Shown: piece by piece, positions 59,110 through 64,000 of the stretch
Numbering within the stretch: the stretch's first letter is position 1
Layout: the number at the start of each line of letters is the position of its first letter
Source of the DNA: MAG-120531 sp963934855
GTDB lineage: Bacteria > Bacteroidota > Bacteroidia > Flavobacteriales > Flavobacteriaceae
Reading direction: 5' to 3'
DNA length: 64,000 nt
Assembly: GCA_963934855.1 (NCBI GenBank)
Contig: CAWWAC010000001.1
Span: 186,001 to 250,000, forward strand
The notes under the pieces: model-generated
The model's database searches: none
Seen by the model: only the letters and a program-made list of their open reading frames with translations
Told to the model about the DNA's origin: nothing
Position numbers and translations under genes: made by a program

Positions 59110-60765
59110 TTAAGCCAATAACTGCTTTGCGTGAGCAATAGCAGAGTCGCTTAACTCTTTCCCTCCTAACATTTCTGCTAGCGTCACCACCCTCTGTTCT
59201 TTATTTAACAGAATTAATTGGGTTTGTGTTTGCATGCCGTCATCTTCTTTAAAAACTTTATAATGAAAATCTCCCTTAGAAGCTACCTGAGGTAAGTGGG
59301 TAATGGATATAAGTTGTAATTCCGAGCCCATCTCTTTCATTATAGAGGCCATTTTGGTGGCTACCTCTCCAGAAACACCTGTATCTATTTCATCAAATAT
59401 AATAGTTGGCAGAGAGACATATCTAGACAGCAAAGCTTTTATACTAAGCATAATTCTAGACAGCTCTCCACCTGACGCTACCTTTTTTAGTGCGCCAAAA
59501 GATTGACCTGAATTGGCAGAAAATAAAAATGAAACAGCATCTGTACCTGAAGCAGTATAGTCTTTTTGAGTCTCTAGTGAAATTTTGAAAAGTGCCTTAG
59601 GCATGCTCAACTGATGAACTTTTAATGAAAGTTGGTCAATAAAATTAGGAATTACTGCTACTCTTTTATCGTGAAGCTCCCCAGACATTTTATGAAGTTT
59701 TAAGTCTATACTTTTTAATTTTTCTTTTTGCTTTTCAATTTCTTCAGTTCCCTTGAGTACAAAAGAAACTTTTTCTCTTAATTGGACTCTTACTTCTGAG
59801 AGCGATACCGTATTATCTACTTGGTGCTTTCTCTGCAAGTCATAAATTTTTTGAAGTTGAGCATTCAACTGTTCTAACATATCTGGGTCTTCTTCCTGAG
59901 AATCTTTAGCATTCTGAAGCTCCTGATACACATCCATTAGTTCAATTTGAATGACCTTTAAACGCTCTTTTAAAAGAGCAAAAAAGTCACCAAAAGCTGA
60001 AAGCCTAACCATATTTTGATTGAGTTCTTGCAATTGATTGAAAATACCTATTGGGTCAGATTCAATCAATGCAATACTGCTGCCCAATTTCTCAATAATT
60101 TCTGTGGCATTTTCTAATTGTAGTTGTTTTATCTCTAATTCTTCTTGAATGCCTTCTTTTAATTGTACTTGTTCTAATTCTTCTAACAAATAAGTATTGT
60201 AATCAAATTCTTTTAAGGCTTGTAAATGGTTATTCTGTAAAACACTTAAATAATCAGATTCCTTTTGGTAGGTTTTAAAAACATCTTGATAGGTTCTTAA
60301 ACGACTGTGATTATCTGCTAGTCCATCAATAATATGCAGCTGGTATTGGCTGTCAAATATGTCTAGTGTTTGGTGTTGAGAATGTATGTCTATTAAAAAG
60401 TCACCAATAGAAGACATGACCTCCAAGGTCACTGGAGTGTCGTTGACAAACGCCCTAGATTTACCGGTAGGCAGTAATTCTCTTCTCAGTAGACAATGAG
60501 ATTCATAATCTAAATCTGCCTCTTTAAAGTAGTTTTTTAAAAAGGGGTAATTAGACACTTTAAAGTGCGCTTCTATAATGCATTTTAAAGTTGGATCTCT
60601 CAGTAAAGAAGCTTCTGCTCGCTTCCCTAACACAAGGGATAGCGCTCCTAACAAAATAGATTTCCCTGCACCTGTTTCACCGGTAATCACACTAAATCCA
60701 GATTGGAAATCTATTTCAATGGAATCTATTAAAGTAAAGTTTTGAATGTGAAGTTTTTGTAACAA
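59110..60765 (-). CDS. recN: DNA repair protein RecN
   Basis: SMC-like ATPase in double-strand break repair. Walker A in SVITGETGAGKSILLGAL near 28, long coiled coil at about 165-370, signature KKVASGGELSRIMLSIKALL near 425 and Walker B TIIFDEIDTGVSGEVA near 455, then LISITHLPQVASKGD. 551 aa, full. The family N-terminus (MLxxLxIQNFTLID) is reached only by TTG at 60765; an in-frame stop lies a few codons upstream and no ATG is nearby, so TTG is the start. Confidence 0.94.
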   Translation of the reverse strand: MLQKLHIQNFTLIDSIEIDFQSGFSVITGETGAGKSILLGALSLVLGKRAEASLLRDPTLKCIIEAHFKVSNYPFLKNYFKEADLDYESHCLLRRELLPTGKSRAFVNDTPVTLEVMSSIGDFLIDIHSQHQTLDIFDSQYQLHIIDGLADNHSRLRTYQDVFKTYQKESDYLSVLQNNHLQALKEFDYNTYLLEELEQVQLKEGIQEELEIKQLQLENATEIIEKLGSSIALIESDPIGIFNQLQELNQNMVRLSAFGDFFALLKERLKVIQIELMDVYQELQNAKDSQEEDPDMLEQLNAQLQKIYDLQRKHQVDNTVSLSEVRVQLREKVSFVLKGTEEIEKQKEKLKSIDLKLHKMSGELHDKRVAVIPNFIDQLSLKVHQLSMPKALFKISLETQKDYTASGTDAVSFLFSANSGQSFGALKKVASGGELSRIMLSIKALLSRYVSLPTIIFDEIDTGVSGEVATKMASIMKEMGSELQLISITHLPQVASKGDFHYKVFKEDDGMQTQTQLILLNKEQRVVTLAEMLGGKELSDSAIAHAKQLLA

Positions 60766-60788
60766 ATCTATTCTTGTATTTAGTCTAT

Positions 60789-60796
60789 CAAATATA
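60789..60796 (-). promoter_or_regulatory. -7 box for recN
   Basis: Minus strand TATATTTG fits TAnnTTTG, 23 bases before the TTG start; a TTTG lies 15 bases further upstream, slightly short of consensus spacing. Confidence 0.45.
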
Positions 60797-60832
60797 AAGA
60801 TAAGCCAGAGACAAAGGAATTAAAAGCTACAA

Positions 60833-61714
60833 TTATTTAATGGTTGACCAATAATCACCAAATAAAGGCGCCAAACTTTGTAGAGAAGTCACCAAGTTAT
60901 CAATAGGGATTTGGGGTCCTCCCATAAAAATATCGAGAATTTCATTGGCCTTGGCGTCAAAAAAACTCTGAACTAGGGTTCTATGGGTGCCGTTGTTTCC
61001 AAATGACTTTAGGTACCCAATAGCTTTTACTATGTTTTGCTTTGAGTTCACGGGGTCATACATCATATTATCTAATCCTTTTAAATGGTATTCATAAAGT
61101 GCCTTCTTAAAAAGTACTGACTCATTGTTGCTGAGTAAATTCAACAAAAGCACTCTATTAAAAGACCTATTATTCAAAGTCCAACCACTAAAAGATCTTG
61201 ATTGAGCTAGTGCCATCACGTTTTGAGCTTTGCTGTAATAAGCACTCCCTGAGTTAAAGGAAAAACTATCTGCGTCTAAGGCAATGACGAGATAGGCGTA
61301 ATAAGAAAATACGGCCACTAAATTATTGTCTATATTATTTTCATTGAGAATAAGCGGTGCAAATTCCTGAAACTGAAAACTGACCTCTGGATCTTTTATA
61401 AGCACTAAAGGTGACAAGTACATACTGTTATAAATAGGTCTTGAACTTTGAATTTGAAGAGTGGCTTCAAAGCTATTATTCTCATAAGCACTTATATTTA
61501 AGAAAAAGTTTACAGGAATTCTATGAGCAGTTTCTATTCTTTTTTCAGAGAAAGATGTTTTATTAATAAAATCTGACAACTGCTTTTCTAAACTATTGAA
61601 AATTTGAAGATTAGACTGGTTTATTCTAGAAGCATCTACCACTACCGTAGCGTTAAAATCTTGTGATACAACAACACAACTAAAGAGGGATAGGATACAG
61701 GCCAGTATTTTCAT
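60833..61714 (-). CDS. DUF4835 family secreted protein, 293 aa
   Basis: Signal peptide MKILACILSLFSCVVVSQ, then the domain characteristic of Bacteroidota DUF4835: DFNATVVVDASRINQSN near 19, IPVNFFLNISAYENNSFEATLQIQSSRPIY near 62, VAVFSYYAYLVIALDADSF near 135 and QNIVKAIGYLKSF near 227. It sits between coaBC and recN, as in other Bacteroidota, and overlaps coaBC as ATGA. Exported, function unknown. I reject a longer start that would destroy the signal peptide. Confidence 0.88.
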   Translation of the reverse strand: MKILACILSLFSCVVVSQDFNATVVVDASRINQSNLQIFNSLEKQLSDFINKTSFSEKRIETAHRIPVNFFLNISAYENNSFEATLQIQSSRPIYNSMYLSPLVLIKDPEVSFQFQEFAPLILNENNIDNNLVAVFSYYAYLVIALDADSFSFNSGSAYYSKAQNVMALAQSRSFSGWTLNNRSFNRVLLLNLLSNNESVLFKKALYEYHLKGLDNMMYDPVNSKQNIVKAIGYLKSFGNNGTHRTLVQSFFDAKANEILDIFMGGPQIPIDNLVTSLQSLAPLFGDYWSTIK

Positions 61715-62916
61715 AGAATTATTTGTATTTCTCTCCAAATATCTTCCGCTACTTCCTTTTTAGGTTTCAAATCAAAATAGAGCGCCTGACCATCCCTTTT
61801 AATAAAAACAATCTTATTAGTAGTATGGCTAAATCCTGCTCCATTATCTTCAAGAGTATTTAATACAATGGCGTCTAAGTTTTTGTTAATTAGTTTTTGA
61901 TTGGCATACTTTAAACCGTCTTGGGTTTCAAGAGCAAAGCCAATTAAAATTTGATGTTTTTTTATCTGTCCTAATACAGCAATAATGTCTGGGTTTTTAA
62001 CTAATGAAATTTTTGGAGCTTCTAATCCTTCCTTTTTAATTTTTTGCTTAGCAAAGTTCATTGGTCTATAGTCAGAGACAGCTGCTGCTCCAATAAAAAT
62101 ATCGCAGTTTTCAAACTCTTGCATAACGGCTTCTTGCATTTCTATTGCGGTAGTCACCATTATTTTTTGAATGCCTTTATTGTAAAGTGTAAGATGAGAA
62201 GGGCCACTTACAAGGGTTACACAAGCTCCTAAAAGATACGCTTGTTCTGCCAATTCATAGCCCATTAAACCAGAACTGTGATTGCCAATAAACCTAACAG
62301 GGTCTATAGGCTCATAAGTAGGTCCAGCGGTAATGAGTACTTTTTTTCCTTTTAAAGGCAATGCATTGGAAAGTGTTTTCTCTACAAACAAGAGTATATT
62401 TTCTGGTTCTGCCATTCTTCCTTCCCCAGAAAGGCCACTGGCTAGAAAACCATCTTCTGCAGGAATAATATAATGCCCAAAAGATTTTAATCTGACTAAA
62501 CTTTCTTTTGTGCTCTGATGCTTGTACATGTCCAAATCCATGGCTGGTGCAATAAAAACAGAGCATTTTGCCGAGAGATAAGTGACAATTAATAGATTGT
62601 CTGCCTGTCCGTAAGCCATTTTAGAAAGACTGCTGGCGGTAGCAGGAGCTACAATCATAAGATCTGCCCATAGGCCAAGTGTCACATGATTGTTCCAAGA
62701 GATAGAGCCAATCTCATCTAAAACTGTAAAGCTTGCAGCTACTGGATTTTCACTTAATGTAGCTAGGGTAAGTGGAGAAACAAAATGGCTGGCATTCTCA
62801 GTTAAAACTATTTTAACATTCGCGCCAGCCTTAATTAATAAACGCACTAAATAAGGAGTTTTATATGCTGCAATACCTCCACTGATTCCCAGAAGAATGT
62901 TTTTACCCCTAAGCAT
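61711..62916 (-). CDS. coaBC: Bifunctional phosphopantothenoylcysteine decarboxylase / phosphopantothenate-cysteine ligase
   Basis: Two CoA-pathway steps in one chain. CoaC flavoprotein half: ILLGISGGIAAYKTPYLVRLL at 6-26, SWNNHVTLGLWADLMIVAPATASSLSKMA near 73 with the catalytic His, and PAMDLDMYKH near 122. CoaB half: VLITAGPTYEPIDPVRFIGNHSSGLMGY near 195 and ISLVKNPDIIAVLG near 305 with the usual KNPD motif. 401 aa, complete. Five bases after rpoZ, and coupled to DUF4835 by an overlap. Confidence 0.95.
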   Translation of the reverse strand: MLRGKNILLGISGGIAAYKTPYLVRLLIKAGANVKIVLTENASHFVSPLTLATLSENPVAASFTVLDEIGSISWNNHVTLGLWADLMIVAPATASSLSKMAYGQADNLLIVTYLSAKCSVFIAPAMDLDMYKHQSTKESLVRLKSFGHYIIPAEDGFLASGLSGEGRMAEPENILLFVEKTLSNALPLKGKKVLITAGPTYEPIDPVRFIGNHSSGLMGYELAEQAYLLGACVTLVSGPSHLTLYNKGIQKIMVTTAIEMQEAVMQEFENCDIFIGAAAVSDYRPMNFAKQKIKKEGLEAPKISLVKNPDIIAVLGQIKKHQILIGFALETQDGLKYANQKLINKNLDAIVLNTLEDNGAGFSHTTNKIVFIKRDGQALYFDLKPKKEVAEDIWREIQIIL

Positions 62917-62921
62917 AATGC

Positions 62922-63248
62922 TTAAACTTCCTTTGTAGTGTCTCTGTAATAAATTTTACCTTCTAACCATTCCAATACAGCCATTGCATGGGCTTTAGGA
63001 AGTTTCTCATAAAATTTAGACACCTCAATTTGTTCTTTGTTTTCAAAAACTTCCTCTAAACTATCGCTATAAGTAGCAAATTCCTCTAGCTTTTCAAGAA
63101 GTTCTTTTTTAATTTCTGCATTAATTTGAATAGCACGCTTTGCAGTGATAGAAATAGCTTCATAGATATTTCCTGTAGGCGCATCAAACTTATCTCTATT
63201 AACTGTAATAGTAGAAGTAGCTGCTTTTGAATTCTTTAATTCGTTCAT
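62922..63248 (-). CDS. rpoZ: RNA polymerase omega subunit
   Basis: Small subunit that helps assemble the beta' subunit. Omega region: NIYEAISITAKRAIQINAEIKKELLEKLEEFAT at about 26-58, in which the Ala-Arg-Gln-Ile core is KRAIQINAEIK. 108 aa, the longer Bacteroidota form with an acidic C-terminal part (ENKEQIEVSKFYEKLPKAHA). Position between bamD and coaBC is typical for the phylum and supports the call. Confidence 0.88.
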   Translation of the reverse strand: MNELKNSKAATSTITVNRDKFDAPTGNIYEAISITAKRAIQINAEIKKELLEKLEEFATYSDSLEEVFENKEQIEVSKFYEKLPKAHAMAVLEWLEGKIYYRDTTKEV

Positions 63249-63264
63249 AATGTCTGTGATAAAT

Positions 63265-64000
63265 TTATTTAGTGAGGTCTGAAAGATCTTTTACTAATTT
63301 AGCTGAGAGAACTTTCACTTCTTTAGTGTATTTAGTCTCTGGATAATATTTTAATAAAGTCTTATAAGAATCTTGAGCGTTTTTTATCCTATCTGCTTTT
63401 TTTTCTAAAACACTGTAATCTGCAATGCTATTTGCAGTGGCGAATTGATAATAAAAAACATCTTCTCTAAAAGGAGAACCAGGGAAATCAACTAAAAAAT
63501 TACTTAGTGCCTCTTCAGCAGCAAATAGAATGGTATAATCAAAGCCAACTGCTATTTTATAGTATTGCCTAGCAATTTCATATGCCTTTCGCTCTTTTTT
63601 TACACTGAGCTCCTTTGCTAATATATTAGCCTCTTGTACAAATGGAGATTCTCCATAAGCATTTATGAAATTTTGAAGCTTATCTAATGCCTTGTCAGTA
63701 TCTGTCTGATCTAGTGAATATTCAGGAGATAATTCATAATAGCTCTTGGCACTATAAAAGGCAGCTTCTATAGCTTTATCACTATTGGGATAGGACTTTA
63801 AAAATCTTTCAAACTGGTATCCTGCGGTATTGTAATCTTCAATTTTATAATAGCTGTCTGCAAAGAAAAACAAAACTCTTTCCCCTTGCGGCTTACCTAC
63901 ATACTTTGGAGCAATTTGCTCAAACAAACGGTTGGCTTGTCTGTAATTTCCTTCTTTATAAAAGTTTTCTGCAGCATCGTACTTCACCTTCAAATCTGTA
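63265..64000 (-). CDS. bamD: Outer membrane assembly lipoprotein BamD, partial (5' end beyond window)
   Basis: TPR lipoprotein of the BAM complex. TPR-like units: AAENFYKEGNYRQANRLFEQIAPKYVGKP, FFADSYYKIEDYNTAGYQFERFLKSYPNSDKAIEAAFYSAKSYY, and LSNFLVDFPGSPFREDVFYYQFATA. The frame stays open to the last base of the window, and the lipoprotein signal and first 20-30 residues lie outside it. An internal TTG at 63993 is not a plausible start. First known gene of the rpoZ-coaBC-DUF4835 chain. Confidence 0.88.
   Translation of the reverse strand, partial: TDLKVKYDAAENFYKEGNYRQANRLFEQIAPKYVGKPQGERVLFFFADSYYKIEDYNTAGYQFERFLKSYPNSDKAIEAAFYSAKSYYELSPEYSLDQTDTDKALDKLQNFINAYGESPFVQEANILAKELSVKKERKAYEIARQYYKIAVGFDYTILFAAEEALSNFLVDFPGSPFREDVFYYQFATANSIADYSVLEKKADRIKNAQDSYKTLLKYYPETKYTKEVKVLSAKLVKDLSDLTK

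Noticed and set aside
63993..64000. TTG at 63993 as the start of bamD
   Set aside because: The frame continues to the window edge and family members have a lipoprotein signal before this point, so the gene is partial.
1..64000. CRISPR arrays, tRNA or rRNA genes, insertion sequences, prophage or attachment sites
   Set aside because: I looked through the gaps on both strands and saw no repeat-spacer pattern, cloverleaf, transposase or terminal repeats; intergenic space is short throughout.

Overview
The window reads as a chromosomal segment of a Flavobacteriaceae-type member of the Bacteroidota, probably marine. The DNA is AT-rich. Several genes are lineage markers: short LeuA, DUF4835, DUF5686-type barrel, YtxJ, EttA beside a small CAL67264-like membrane protein, the order coaE-ybbR-GT-fabI-recN-DUF4835-coaBC-rpoZ-bamD, and a menaquinone locus. 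Many starts are preceded by the Bacteroidota -7 box TAnnTTTG and have no clear Shine-Dalgarno. Genes are dense on both strands. I see no insertion sequence, prophage, CRISPR array, rRNA or tRNA. One RNA gene is clear: the small signal recognition particle RNA at 37568-37663, minus strand.

Layout. 1-8.7 kb: a small membrane protein, fumC, a coiled-coil membrane protein, an acetyltransferase, a metallo-beta-lactamase-fold protein, ettA, a second small membrane protein, an oxidoreductase and a carboxyltransferase subunit. 8.7-19.3 kb, minus strand: the menaquinone block (thioesterase, menF, menD, cvfB-like, menA, LytTR regulator, menC, CPBP protein, menE, M24 peptidase), with no menB or menH. 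19.4-28 kb: acetyltransferase, secreted protein, dnaK, sdaA, panB, an RluA-type synthase and a helical-repeat protein. 28-30.2 kb: leuA followed by a LeuB homologue that has lost nearly its whole active site. 30.3-41 kb: pheT, an ABC-F protein, a cysteine-less thioredoxin-fold lipoprotein, transaldolase, SDR, SRP RNA, glutaminyl cyclase, thioesterase, glyA and ytxJ. 41-47 kb: clpB, tetR, a histidine phosphatase, smpB and an outer-membrane barrel. 47-53 kb: pcm, then a tight plus-strand operon (oxidoreductase, 3-hydroxyacyl-CoA dehydrogenase, yggS, exonuclease, potassium channel, miaA). 53-64 kb, minus strand: a two-component pair, then coaE, ybbR, glycosyltransferase, fabI, recN, DUF4835, coaBC, rpoZ and a bamD cut by the window edge.

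How it fits together. The men block makes the quinone for respiration. leuA, panB, coaBC and coaE touch branched-chain amino acid, pantothenate and coenzyme A synthesis. dnaK, clpB, smpB, ettA and the ABC-F protein serve protein quality control and translation. The observations most worth a second look are the intact but catalytically dead LeuB-family protein paired with leuA, and several other proteins whose catalytic motifs have been lost in otherwise intact genes: an exonuclease with a decayed GIY-YIG domain, an ABC-F protein with a decayed second P-loop, and a TlpA-like protein without CxxC. Also notable are the regulator inside the men block and promoters that sit directly on the start codons of smpB and menD.
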